Counted from the first letter of the stretch, positions 1-11,623 are shown. The stretch: DNA of 64,000 nt from Balamuthia mandrillaris (GCA_031835245.1 JAVKOQ010000003.1:62001-126000); one strand, 5' to 3'. A program made the numbers and translations. The notes: a model not told the origin generated them from the letters alone.

Positions 1-97
1 GATACATACAATCACGTTATTTCAAAGGTTTGTTTGCTCTGTACTGTTGTTCCTCAAAATATCTTCTCATTCTTTCAATGGCTTCGTTTCATTTCAG

Positions 98-549
98 TGG
101 ATTCCAGAGATTATTCATTTCTGCCCAGACGTTCCCATCGTCTTGATTGGCGAGGAGGTACATCTACGAAACGACGCAACCACTATTTATAATCTAACGA
201 AAGCCGGTCAAACACCCATCACTCGTGTAGAGGTACGTTTTTATCAGTTGAGAATTTGAGAGGACGAGAGAACGGGAGGTGAGATGAGAGCAAAGAGCAG
301 AGAACGAGAGTAGAACAGAGAAATGTATAGCTAATTGCTAAATGTGATATTTAGGGCCAACAATTAGCAGAAACACTGCGAGCGCAAGGAGTATGCGTGA
401 AGGGGTATTTGGAATGTTCCGCAAAGAATAACTACAACATCAAACGCGTCTTCTCAGAGGCCATCAAAGCGGTTGTCGTGGAGAAATGGGAAAAGAGACA
501 ACAAGAAAGACGGAAAGGCAAAGACAAGGAAAAATGTTTGCTCAGCTGA
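98..549 (+). CDS. Rho-family small GTPase, C-terminal part (5' end outside window)
   Basis: Two exons are visible, 98-232 and 355-549, joined in phase 0 by a GT-AG intron. The translated part has typical Rho/Rac features: the W-x-P-E-I-x-H-F-C-P stretch, V-P-I-V-L-I-G followed by L-R-N-D, G-Q-x-P-I-T, and the guanine-specificity motif E-C-S-A-K. It ends in a basic tail and CLLS, a CAAX box whose terminal Ser would favour farnesylation, so the protein should be membrane-tethered. The G1-G3 motifs lie upstream of base 1. In the usual NKxD position this protein reads G-E-E-V-H-L, so the Asp base-specificity residue is absent and nucleotide binding may be altered. A RhoGEF lies 53 kb downstream, but nothing shows that they are partners. 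Confidence 0.9.
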
Positions 550-560
550 TCCAGCTTCAA

Positions 561-565
<5 letters not shown>

Positions 566-613
<48 letters not shown>
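566..613. repeat. (CT)n microsatellite
   Basis: A nearly pure (CT) run begins 17 bases after the Rho GTPase stop codon, so it would lie in that gene's 3' UTR. It is pyrimidine on the coding strand. Confidence 0.95.
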
Positions 614-617
<4 letters not shown>

Positions 618-668
618 ATTGTTCACACAACAGAGATAAACTTCTTGGGAAAAAAAGATTCAAACCAT

Positions 669-902
669 TCACTCTTCAGAAAGAGGATGATACCGAACCA
701 ATCGCTTCAGTGGTTCTGAAAAGAGAGAGCATAGCTCTGGCGGCATTCTGGTCTCGGACATGCGAGGGTCCATTCGTTTCACCTCGGCGCTTAGGTATTG
801 TCCCAACAATGCTGCTCTTGGCCGATTGGTCTAACATACCGCAACGTGAGAAACAAAACAGGGACATAAATAGAGCGAGAGACAAGGAGGGAAGAGGGAG
901 AG

Positions 903-945
<43 letters not shown>

Positions 946-1356
946 AAAGAAGAAAGAGAGGGAGGGAGGGAGAGGGAGAGCAAACGTTGTTAGCTCCAGA
1001 GGCGTGCCACACGCGTCCATTCGAGATGATTATGGAGCCAGCTTTGCACGTTATCCTCGTTGCCTCCTTCCAAAAGTTTGTCGGTTTGTCATGCCAATAG
1101 TCCTTCGGCGAGAGTTGACTGTTGGGAAGCATCCAGGTGGCTCCGTTTTCCTCCGTAAAGTCCTCCAAGGCGATGATGGTCTGTACCTCAAAGATGTGGC
1201 TGGCGAGGTCCGGTCGGTGGGCCATGTTCAGACGCTCCGCCTCCGGAACGCTCCAGTAGGGATAATCCTGATGGACTTTGCCGGCTGGGCAGCCGGATAG
1301 CAATATATTTCCTGCGTAACTGCCTATTATACAATCCTTGTTGCAACGAGAAATAT

Positions 1357-1392
<36 letters not shown>

Positions 1393-2509
1393 AATGAAGA
1401 GAAGGCTGGCCCTGAAGCAAGAAGAAAGAAGAAGGCGAAGAACAAGATAGCAAAAAGGTGAGGACGAACTTCTCCAAGGATCTTATAACAGGCATCCAAA
1501 ACAAGTGGAACCACGGCGAGATGATGGAAAACCTCTCCTAATGGCAAAACACTTCGCACACGTCGTTGCCTCGCTCCCATTTCTGCTCTCCAGGTCCATC
1601 TGTGCACCCCGTCCAAAGGCTTCGCCTGACGTACCATCGTTTGGCCCATTAGCAGCCTTTGTGTTTTTTTTTCAAAACGAAGAAGGCCTTGAAGTCAGAC
1701 TACAAAAGAGAGGAATCAACAAGTGAAATAACCTGCGGGTTTCTTGGATGAGCTCAATTGGAACGGCATCTTGAATGACGGCCCACCCTTTGCCATGAAG
1801 CAGCTCCTCGACGATGTCTTCTGCATCCACTTTCGGTGTCTCTGAAAACACCAACGACGCGGTATACTGTATAGAAGAAGCAGGAGAAAGGTGAACAAGA
1901 AGCAAATAAAGCACAACAGAAAACGGCCAACGGGAATGCAAAAAACTTGGACGACAACAAGGACGTTGGTGGAAACAAAGAGACCTGCAATGAAGAGGAG
2001 CGGTGTTCTCTGCAATCTTCCATCGAGGCTAAGAGTTGCACAGACCACGCAAACGGTTTCTCGTCCATAAGGACTTGTCCTCCTCCTTGTTCCGTTTCTT
2101 TGCTTGAAGCAAGGTAACGTCCCTCACTTGCGCTCTTGAAAGCTATGCTTTGCTCCACCCTATCAATCTTGTCACCGGTGGACCCAGCTTCATCTGCCAA
2201 CTGCCATTCGTATCTTCGTTCTTCGTTGGCGGATAGACTGACAACAACAACATCATATCCTTTAGGCACAAGAGCCCTTTTGCCATCGTATGTCATCAAG
2301 GCAAAGCATGCAGAAGCAGAAGAGGGGGAGGGCAGATGCAACACCTGCCAAGTTTCTAGTTCTTGGGGAGGTTCTTCCGTGGATCGGGTGACAAGGACGG
2401 GAAACGCTTCCTTCTCTTCTGTTGGAATGGAGGAAAGGTAAGTCCCATCGCCGGACCGGATCAACACGTAGACGCCCGTGGCTTGTTCTTCCCCGCCGGC
2501 CGCTATCAT
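669..2509 (-). CDS. Phytanoyl-CoA dioxygenase (PhyH)-family protein with N-terminal beta-trefoil-like domain
   Basis: Five exons are read on the minus strand: 2509-1985, 1866-1733, about 1660-1480, about 1358-986 and 830-669. Exon 1 (about 175 residues) has repeated Y-V-L-I-R-S-G-D-G-T-Y-L-S-type units that resemble a fascin/beta-trefoil fold. The rest is a PhyH fold: L-H-G-K-G-W-A-V-I-Q-D, then the iron ligands H-Q-D in K-V-H-Q-D-Y-P-Y-W, and the distal ligand in R-V-W-H-A-S-G-A-N-N, which splices cleanly into T-N-R-P-R. It is probably a non-haem Fe(II)/2-oxoglutarate oxygenase; the substrate is unknown. The splices around exon 3 do not phase cleanly: its 5' end abuts a nine-base homopolymer near 1663, and its donor near 1478 also fails to phase. 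The ATG at 2509 was chosen because the neighbouring divergent gene starts about 290 bp away. Confidence 0.8.
900..943. repeat. (GA)n microsatellite in PhyH intron
   Basis: A pure GA run lies in the last intron of the minus-strand PhyH gene; on the coding strand it reads (CT)n upstream of the acceptor. A second, shorter GA run (1362-1391) lies just upstream of the exon 4 acceptor. Confidence 0.95.
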
Positions 2510-2800
2510 CTGTGTGAAAACAAGAATGTCGCTTCGTCCAACTTTCTTTGCATTTTATTCGTCTACAAAAATCCGTGACGTCCACTAAAATCGACAAAAA
2601 ATGAAATTCGGGCAAAACAAGCACAAAATTTGAGCGAAAACAGTCGAAAGTTACGAAGAAGAAAGCACCAAAGGTCTGCTCAAACATACATAACCTCCTC
2701 TCCAGCTCCCAGGCTGGCTCTTTCATTAGGTTTTTTTTTTTGCATGCAACAACAGCCACGAGAAACCCACGCAAAGGACAGCGAAGAGAAACAACCTCAA

Positions 2801-3501
2801 ATGGCTGCGTCCAATTCACAATTGACGGTGAGGACCCTCTCTGGGGTGCAAATGCCCAGGATGCTCTACGGCACGGCGTGGAAGAAAGAGAGGACCACCG
2901 AGTTGGTCGTGCAGGCCGTGCTGGCAGGATTTCGTGGCATCGACACCGCCGGCCAGCCGAAGCACTACCGCGAGGACCTCGTGGGGGCCGCCCTGGCCAC
3001 CCTCTCCTCGCAGCACGGCATAAAACGGGAGTCCCTCTTCCTTCAGACCAAATTTACTTCGGTGGACGGGCAGGACCCTGCCAACATTCCTTATGACCCC
3101 GATTCCCCGATCCCCGAGCAAGTCCGTCAGTCCTTTGCGCGCTCCTTGGCCAACCTGCATACGGAGTATGTGGACTCCCTGGTGTTGCACTCCCCTATGA
3201 GAACCCACGCTAAAACCATGCAGGTGTGGCGTGTCTTTGAGGAGCTGCATGAAGAGGGACGCGCCAAGCAGCTAGGCATCAGCAATTGCTATGACCTGAA
3301 CCAGCTGGGGCGGTTGTGGAAGGATGCTAAAGTCAAGCCCGCAGTCGTGCAGAACAGGTTTTATGCGGACACGGAGTACGATAAGGGTATTAGGGCCTTC
3401 TGTAAGCAGCATGGCGTGTATTATCAAAGCTTCTGGACGTTGACTGCCAATCCGCATCTCCTCAAGACACCAGTGGTTCGTTCCATTGCGAAGGTACATT
3501 T

Positions 3502-3541
<40 letters not shown>

Positions 3542-3792
3542 CTCTTCTCTGTTATCTCTCATCTCGTCACCTGTCTCTTCTCTTTACTCACTGTCTCTTT
3601 GAAATAAAAATAAAGAAAGTGAATGGAACACCTGAACAAGTCTTTTTCCGGTTCGTGATGGATATGGATATCATCCCGCTGACAGGCACTACCAACGAGC
3701 GGCATATGCACCAAGACCTGGCGGTTCTAACGTGGCCCAACTTATCTTCTGATGATCTTCACCACCTCAAAGAACTTATCAGCGAAGAATAA
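2801..3792 (+). CDS. Aldo/keto reductase
   Basis: Two exons, 2801-3493 and 3616-3792, encode about 290 residues. The product is an NAD(P)H-dependent aldo-keto reductase TIM barrel of the type that reduces aldehydes and ketones. The visible catalytic tetrad is Asp in G-I-D-T-A, Tyr in K-H-Y-R-E-D, Lys in L-Q-T-K-F and His in V-L-H-S-P. The Q-L-G-I-S-N-C motif and the late I-P-L-T-G-T-T...H-M loop are also present. The segment before Met 2801 in the same frame is not AKR-like, so I start there. The intron carries a (CT)18 run. It is divergent from the PhyH gene and probably shares its upstream region. Confidence 0.88.
3504..3539. repeat. (CT)n microsatellite in AKR intron
   Basis: A pure CT run starts about 10 bases after the 5' splice site of the aldo-keto reductase intron, on the coding strand. 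Confidence 0.95.
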
Positions 3793-3857
3793 ACAAGAGA
3801 ATGCGAAGGTAGTCCATTTCCTTTCAAGCTATATTACATCTAGTCTCATAGTCATAC

Positions 3858-6624
3858 TTAAATAGTTATCTTCAATCGTATCAAATCAAGATAAAGCGAA
3901 CTATTTGCAAGCCCCTCCCTTTTTCTGGTGTGTATCCTCAACCGCATAACTCCACTTTCACTTACCAATTCACTCAACGAGGAGAGTATGTATCTCTCCC
4001 CTTTGTACTCATAAGTCGCTATATTTACCAACTCTTCCTTCGCGTTCCCTACCAACGAGACCAAATGCCATTCTTGAGCAGAATAAGGAGAAGTCCATCC
4101 TATGTTGATCCATCCTTGAAGATTGTCATCGGGTTGTTTGAAGCGATACATGGTGAAAGCCCAAATCCGTTTAGCGTTTGTATTGTAGAAGTTGATCTGG
4201 AGCTCAAAGTTACGAATAGAAGAAGCCAAGAAAGAAGGTATCTGACTGGGAAGGTGAAAGCCGAAGAAGGCCTGAAGCAAGCTTCCCCCTTCCACTGTCG
4301 GTATCAACCGAACAGATTGGCTGTTCTCGTAAGTAGTTCCGTTTTGGGGTGGCAGGTTATCATCTAAGCGAGCAGACACTCCTCTTCTCTCTCCTCCTTT
4401 CACTCGGATGTCAGAAGGGAACACTGAATGAGTTTCTGGCTGTACCGGCTGGTCTTCCAAACAACGGCCGTAAGCGCCGTTGCCATAGTCGTTGCTGAAG
4501 AACTGGTTTACTTTTGAAACGCTGCAAGCGGTCCACTTGGTTGGAACAAAGTCAAATATACTTGAAGCCATTACATAACCGCATTGTGGACAGGTGCATG
4601 GAGGATTGCTAACAGCTGTAATGCAGTTAAGGTTCAATGGACATCCAAGGCCGCTGTCGTGTTCAGCTCCCAAGTTATGACCCAGCTCGTGGGCCACTAC
4701 CTGGTGGCTCCAGAAAGCATCTAAACCTGCAACAGAGGATAAACTGGTGCCCTCCGTTGTGCAGACGCTTTTCAAGTTGGCTAGTCCAACTAGAAAAGAA
4801 AGGTTAGCCATGCATACACAACGGTAAGACCTCAATGCCTACCTGTGTTGCCTGCAAGGTTGAGGTTGGTAAGCAGATGAACCACATCGTAGGTGTTTCC
4901 GTACCGTCGGCTTAGTTCAGCTTTCGTACGAGAGTTATAAAAGAAAGGAGTCATCGACCGGAGTAAGGATTGGTCATCCGTCTCAAAGCTGGCAGAGGAC
5001 GACCGTTGACGGACGGATATTATTTTCCGTACCTTTCCGTTGGTACTCTTTTGAAGGAACCACGAAAGGCTGAAACACCCTGGTTGAGCTACTTGTGCTG
5101 ATGCTGATTCGTCTGTGTTCATTGTTATTGTGTTTTTAGTGAAAACATTCAGAGGAACAACATGCGAAGGTAGAGCATAGCAGATGGATTTACCAAGACA
5201 TTCAACATAACTGTAAGGACATGTTCTTGCCCATGTTGTTAACCCGTCATTGCAACAAAGGAAGTCGGTGGATTGTGTGGGCAGTGAACGAAGATAATCG
5301 TCATAAGTGTTACATTTCCTGTAAGTGAGACCGAAGGGGTTGTTTTCTTTGAATGTTAGCTGACCTATCAACACTATCTGTATAGAAGCTATGCCTTAGT
5401 CACCTATTTTGAAGCCTTCGTGTTGTGGAATACCTCACCTCAATCTTACAGTTCCATTGTACCACCTGGTGATTGAAACGTCCCTTGACATAACTCATTA
5501 TCTCAACTGTATCTTCTTCAACATGATTACCTTTTGCTTGGTACCGGCTGAAGTCATTTATCGCGAGAATACCTACGTATTTGATACATCTGATGGACGA
5601 GTTAAAGATTCAGAGGGTTTCGGTTGCACAAGGAGGGAGCAACATGGAATGCGTTCGACGAGACAGAGAGAGAGAGAGAGAGAGAGGAGAGAGGAGAGAG
5701 AGAGACAGAGAGACAAAGACAGAGAGACAAAGACAGACAGACGGAGAGACAGAGACAGGCATACAGAAGGGCAGACAGAAAAGGGAGAGTATGGGCTTAC
5801 CCTTCGTCCGCCTGGTTGCGTTGAACATGGCTCTCCTCAACACTCCTAACAATAGAAGACACAGTTTCGTCAACGCCGACGTCTTCCAGGTGATGGTAAT
5901 GGTTTAAACCGCAGTGGCCTTCATGGTTAACCGTCATGTCACTTGTCCGATAGATGATCGTTGACCTGACGGAGCCCTCAAAGTTCCGGAGGTCGGTGCT
6001 TATGGCTTCCAAACGATACTCCTCTTCATAAGCTTTGATCACTCCACTTATGCCACTGTTGAGTCCCAGGTTAGGAAACAAAATGTGGGTGTTAAAAATG
6101 TAGGCAGAGTAGGGGTCATACCCATCACCGGCACAAGCATTTATGGTTGCAAAGTTGCTGTCATTGCTGGGTCTGCTTCTCAGAAAACATGCTCTATGCA
6201 GTTTGCTGCCCCTCTCAATGAAGCCCTCCTCTGCCATTTGAAGCTCTTTGTACGTTGGAGCAAAGAGGTCTGTATTCGGGCGAAGGTTAAACTGAAACTT
6301 TTGTTCGAATGCGTCAAAAGAAAGGGCTAAAAGCTGGTTAGAGGAAAGATATAACGAGAACGTGAATTGCAAAAATCCCACTTAAACCGTCGGAAAAATC
6401 AGAGGAGTCCAAGTCGCGCAAGCTAACATGCCCGTTTCCTCTACTCCAGCGCGGTTCGATGACCTCATACCGAGAAACTCCTGCCGGTTGCAACCTAGCA
6501 AGAACTAGCATAACGCGTTTGACACAACTCGACGGAGGTAATGAAGAGATAAAGGAGGGCTCAACCTACCGAAAGACCAACGAGCAACCATTATCAACAA
6601 AACCAGTTCACATGCTCCTTTCAT
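3858..6624 (-). CDS. Secreted ADAM/reprolysin-like zinc metalloprotease
   Basis: A multi-exon minus-strand gene. Exon 1 (6624-6566) encodes a hydrophobic signal peptide, M-K-G-A-C-E-L-V-L-L-I-M-V-A. It splices in phase 2 to an exon starting at 6494. The prodomain (about residues 25-230) contains the Y-E-V-I-x-P-R-W and L-S-F-x-A-F-x-x-K-F-x-F-N-L-R-P pattern of ADAM propeptides. The catalytic part runs from Y-V-G-I-L-A-I-N-D-F through I-G-Q-L-T-F-K-E and H-L-L-T to the zinc site HELGHNLGAEHD, with the Met turn in C-G-Y-V-M-A-S-S. After a Cys-rich stub there is a roughly 180-residue Ser/Thr-rich beta-type domain and no transmembrane helix or cytoplasmic tail, so the enzyme is probably secreted rather than membrane-bound. 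No disintegrin loop was recognised. Confidence 0.85.
5661..5765. repeat. GA/GACA-rich simple repeat
   Basis: An impure GAGA/GACAGA tract lies in an intron of the metalloprotease gene; it is pyrimidine-rich on the coding (minus) strand. Confidence 0.9.
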
Positions 6625-6916
6625 TCTCACTCGTTTCCCTTTTCTATTTTTCTCATCAAGAAAAAGTCTTTTGGGGTGTTTGCTTTTCGCATTCACCCCA
6701 ACGGACGTTTTGATTTCCTAATCCAGAAGGTACCTTCCCATAATCCTTTTTTCGTGGTTTCATTCATTTACAAATTAGGCGAACGAGATTCGTAATTCCA
6801 CCTAGCAACCTACGAGAAAGAGAATACAGGCCAAGAGAAGCGCAGAAGAGAAGCAGAGAGGAGAGAGCGGACCGGAAAGCAAGGCAGAAGAAGAAGAAGA
6901 AGAAGAAGAAGAAAAA

Positions 6917-7738
6917 ATGAAGTACGGCAAACAGATGCTGTTGCGTATGATAGAGGAGTGGCGGGAGCACTACCTCCGCTACAACGAGCTGAAGGACCGC
7001 ATCAAGGCCATGAAGCAGGAAAAGATGCAAGTGCTTGAAAATGGTTTTTTTCGGTTCTCCCGGCCTTTATTTTTCCAACGCTTGAGTGCTTTCTCTAATC
7101 CGTTATTTTTTTGTTGATTCATCACTCGGTTCTTCGCCAACAGGTGGCACTTGGGACGTTGACGGAAAGAAAGCAGAATTCTTGGCAGCCATCAAAGAAG
7201 AAGTGCGGCGAGTCAACTCTTTCTTCCTGCGCAAAAACAAGGAAGTGCGAGCGGCCGTTCTACAGTTGAAAGAGAAGTACAAGTTGGCCACTACGCCACG
7301 ACACAGAGCAAGCTCTGTCACAGAAGCTGTTGTTGGTAATGAAGGGGAAGAAGAAGAAGAAGAGGCGCAACGAAGGAGGAACAATGGAGACGCGGAGACA
7401 ACAAAAGGAGAGAAAGAGGAAGAGGAGGTGTGGGCGGACGTCATGGTTGTCTCTGCCTTGTTGGCTCGCATTGAGGACTACGTTCAAGTGAACTTTACTG
7501 GCTTTGAAAAGATATTGAAGAAGCATGACAAGCACATGGATACCAAACTCAAGAAGGCTGCGATGCCTTTTATCTCTTCTTCGGACTTTTATGCCAACGA
7601 CCTGCATAAGCGAAAGGCACCTCTCCATGTACTCACTTCCCTATCCGGTCTTCACTTTCTTCATGCCTAGCTTCTTGTTCATGTTTTTGTTGTCCTCTCT
7701 CTTTTGTCTGCTTCTGATGTTGCTTTTTCTCGTTCTTT

Positions 7739-7772
<34 letters not shown>

Positions 7773-9016
7773 GTTTCTCTTTTGTCATTTCTTTCTCTTT
7801 CGTTGTCTTCTCTCTCTTCTCTGCTCTCTGATGTTCTTATTTCGAAAATAGCTGCGAACAAAAACTGATTACGAACCTACTACAAAAGAAAATACTAAGG
7901 CATGCCAACGCGATAGGCCTTGCCGACATCCGAAAGAGCATTCCTGCTCAGATCAAGCAGACTCCACCCAAAGCCTTGATGGTAGAAGACCTTGACCTAA
8001 ACCAGCTTCCCAAAGGACAGATCTCGCGTCTATGGGTACCACTCACAGAGGACGCTCTCAGCCAACCCATCACTGTCCCAGTGATGGTAGCCTGTGGTCT
8101 CATGCGAGGACCTACCGTAGCCATCACCGCCGCCATGCATGGCAACGAATTGAATGGCATTCCACTTATCCATCGTTTATTCAAGGAGATAGACCCTACC
8201 AAGCTCTGTGGCTCTCTCATTGCTGTGCCTGTGGTGAACGTGCCAGGCTACCATCGCAACCAGCGGGAGTTTAGCGATGGAGAGGACCTGAACCGAGTCT
8301 TCCCAGGCTCCATGAAGCAACCAAGCAAGGCCTTTGCACAACGCTTTCTCATGCGCATCATCTCCAAAGTGGAGTACCTCATCGATCTTCACACAGCCAG
8401 CTTTGGCAGGATAAATTCGCTCTACGTTCGAGCTGACATGAACGACCCTATCACTGCTCGTATGGCTTATTTGCAGGAGCCTCAAATCATCGTTCACAAC
8501 ACCGGTCCTGATGGTTCCCTTCGTGGTGCTGCTGCTGACCTCGGCATCAACGCCATCACCGTCGAGATCGGTAATCCCTCTCAGTTCCAGAAGAGATACA
8601 TCACGCACGCTCTGCTGGGCGTTCACAACATTCTCTGCTATCTGAAGATGATACCTGAAGTCGAGGAAGAACAACAACCACCACCACCACCCGAGCAACA
8701 ACCGTCGCCCACTTCTTTACAATTTGGAGCTCACTACGAGGTGACTCTGTGCAGCAAATCTTATTGGTCTTTCACGGACATGGGAGGGGTGTTGGAGGTT
8801 CTTCCAGAAATCAACTCGTGGGTACGGAAAGGCCAAACGGTTGCTGTTTTGAGGAACATCTTTGGGGATGTTATCAAGAAGTACCACGCTCTGGATGATG
8901 GCATCGTGGTCGGCAAGAACTGTAATCCTGTTGCTCAAACAGGAGATAGGATCATGCACCTCGGTGTCCCTGGGACTTCCTTCTCCAAGGAGCAGCAGGA
9001 TGGACACGAAAAATGA
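6917..9016 (+). CDS. SPX domain fused to succinylglutamate desuccinylase/aspartoacylase-type hydrolase
   Basis: Exon 1 (6917-7043) opens with M-K-Y-G-K-Q and E-W-R-E-H-Y-L-R-Y-N-E-L-K, the N-terminal helices of an SPX domain. Exon 2 (from 7144) adds F-F-x-x-K-x-x-E-V and the basic helix N-F-T-G-F-E-K-I-L-K-K-H-D-K-H, whose lysines form the inositol-pyrophosphate pocket in SPX proteins. The C-terminal two thirds are an AstE/AspA zinc carboxypeptidase-like domain, with the zinc motif H-G-N-E in A-M-H-G-N-E-L-N-G and a third ligand in D-L-H-T-A, followed by the beta-barrel found in this family. The junction intron (about 7636-7890) has several usable splice sites, so the linker is approximate. 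One could infer that phosphate status, sensed by SPX, gates hydrolysis of an N-acyl amino acid or related amide. Confidence 0.82.
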
Positions 9017-9493
9017 CCCAACTCTATTTTGTTTTTGTTTTTTTTGTTTGTTTTTTGTTTTTGTTAGAATTCGTTGTGTTTGCGTGCTCAGTCGCCGATT
9101 GCTGGTCCACCAATCAGCAATTCGATTAATCGAATAAAATTTCCAATAAAATTCGAAAATCACCTTAACAAAGAACACTTACGTCATACATGTCCGCAGA
9201 AATCAATCACAAAAGGATGACTACATGACGTGGCATGCCATAAAAGGAAGGATTCACCTTAAAAGTTTAAGGTCCTCTGTGATTAAGCCCTCTCCAAAAA
9301 CGAGAAAGCTTTTCCATTCCACAACACCAAAGAAACGCAAACAAACGGAGAAAGGCCTCTCCCCTCCCTCCTCCTTGCACCTGCTACGCTTTTTTATTTG
9401 CTGCACTACGCTCTCTGGTGGTGGTCACTGTTGTGACACGACTAGCGTCCTATTAGAAAAAAAAAAGTAGCAAAGGGATAAACAAGAAATAAT
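9017..9493. other. Intergenic region
   Basis: This contains a T-rich 3' flank with TTTTTG repeats and an AATAAA at 9133-9138 that could serve as the polyadenylation signal of the SPX-AspA gene, then the leader of the next gene. No coding signal was seen. Confidence 0.6.
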
Positions 9494-10736
9494 ATGGAGG
9501 ACGGTGCAGACAAGAAACAAACAAAGAAAGAGGAGACGCCTGCTCCTGTGGATGAAGAGGAAGTTCACATCACGAAGGTAATCTACCTATCTCCGGACTT
9601 TTTGTTGTTGTATTTTTTTTTTGGTTTCCTCCTCGTTTAGTGTTGATCAACCTGATTGTTTGTGGCCTTAGTATGGACGACCTGCTGCTGTCTATCAGCC
9701 CGGGCAGTTCGAAGCGGAACACCACTTTTACATCAAAGTGTTGAAGTAAGTAGTACAAACAAACCACTCTTCACAACTTTGTCATTAACTAATCGCTCTC
9801 TGCTCCTCTCTTTCTCTCTCCTCGCTCTCCTTGTTCCACTCCAGTGCTCAGATACATCCGCTGGTGGCTCACTTTTTCAGACTGGGCAACAAGCGGATAG
9901 TCAGTCGCTACTGCCATCTGTATCCAAACGTCAATGCAGCTACCCTCACCAAGCTCTTGGAGTACAAGCCAGAGATCTTCCGGTGGGCCGGTGCTGATCT
10001 GTTCAACGTAACCGAAGCTCACGGGTAAGTCGGTCAAATCTCTAACAGTCTACACGAAAGCTTACTCACTCGTTATGCTTCATTACTACAGTGGCCGAAA
10101 GATGGTGGTTGTGGAGACTAACTCATGCCCAAGCGGCCAAAAATCCATGCCATTGCTGAACGAAGAAGAGGAGGCAGGAGGCTACCGGATCCTCATGGAA
10201 CGGTAACGGCTGTCTGTCTTCTTTTCCCACTGATCAACCTCTCACATTCATTTCTCCTTCCGTAGAACATTCAAGCCATACATTTTGGAGCAAGAAAAGA
10301 GGGGTCTGCTTCCTGAGGGTGGCCTCGCTGTAGTTTATGACAAGAACAAAATGGAGGCGTCTGGCTATGCTGCCGTGTTGGCCGACACCTTCTCCGAGGA
10401 GGTCTACCTCGTCGAGTATTATGAACGCGACGAGAATCCAGCCGTGCGTTGGACTAAGGACTGGATCATGGAGGTCAAAACCAAGGATGGTGTTTGGCAT
10501 CCTATTCGCGCTGCTTTTCGCTATGTAACCCAAAAGCCGTGGAACCGCTTCCCGGTGGTCTCTCGTGGCACTCTTCTCATCAACCCTGTTGTGGCTTGCC
10601 TTGCTGGTGGACGCAACAAACTGGTAGCCGCTAAAGCTTATGAATTTTTCAATTCTCAATACGAAAAAGACGGACTTGTAATCCGGACTCCTGAAACCAT
10701 CCGAGGTTTGTTACTTCTCTCTTTCTCTCTCCCTCC

Positions 10737-10770
<34 letters not shown>

Positions 10771-11524
10771 GTAAATACACGATGAATCATTTATTTACAA
10801 CCAAACACAACAAACAGATGTATCGGCAGCAGAGATTCCTCTCTACGTACAAAAGTTTGGCGGTCACGCAGTAGTTAAGATCCCCTACCTCAATGCCGGA
10901 CAGGGCGTCTACACCATAACCTCCAAAGAAGAGCTGCAAGCCCTCATGAAGGACCTCGAGCGGAACGACTACCCCTACAAGCAGTTCATTGTGCAAAGCC
11001 TGGTGGGCAACTCCTCCTGGAGCAGCACCACCCACGAGGGTCAGTACTTCCATGTGGGCACCATCCCCGATAAGAACGACAACATCTACGCAGTCGACAT
11101 TCGCATGATGGTCCATTACGACTTTACCAAGCACGCCTTTCGACCGATCGCCGTCTACTCGCGACGGGCGCGCAAACCCCTCAAGCCGCAATTGGTCGCT
11201 GGAGAGGACAGTTGGGCCTGTCTTGGCACCAATCTCTCCGTCAAGCAGTCGGCGGACGGATGGAGCACCGAGACCAACCGTTTGTTGTTGATGGACACGC
11301 GGGACTTTAACCGGCTGGGTGTTGGCACTGATGACCTCATCGACGCCTACATTCAGTCGGTGTTGGCATCGGTGGCCATTGATAAGCTGGCCAAGAAGTT
11401 GCTCAGCCACACCGATGAGAACCCGCTGTTGAACGATTTCAACATGGATCTGTTCCGTTCCCTCGTCAAGGATGATGGTCTTGTTGAGGAGGTTGAAGCT
11501 GGACAGCTTGTAAACCAACAGTAA
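9494..11524 (+). CDS. Unrecognised enzyme with ATP-grasp-like features
   Basis: Seven exons can be spliced from the ATG at 9494 with consistent phase, giving about 570 residues. I do not recognise the family. Features that suggest an ATP-grasp-type fold are a [16 protein letters not shown] loop, a later strand-loop [16 protein letters not shown] that resembles the lysine/glycine-rich nucleotide loop, and E-G-G-L-A-V-V-Y. The N-terminus is charged and probably disordered. No signal peptide or membrane segment is present, so it is probably cytosolic. It could be a ligase joining a carboxylate to an amine, but the substrate cannot be read from sequence and the fold assignment itself is tentative. 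Confidence 0.6.
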
Positions 11525-11583
11525 CTCTTTTTTTTTTTGAAGAAGTGAAACGCTTTTTTTTGTTTCTCTCTCCATCCAGTCTC

Positions 11584-11587
<4 letters not shown>

Positions 11588-11620
<33 letters not shown>
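11588..11620. repeat. (CT)n in 5' leader
   Basis: A CT run lies about 85-115 bases before the ATG of the next gene, so it is in its leader or promoter, pyrimidine on the coding strand. A similar CT run at 10739-10767 lies in the last intron of the preceding ATP-grasp-like gene. Confidence 0.9.
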
Positions 11621-11623
<3 letters not shown>

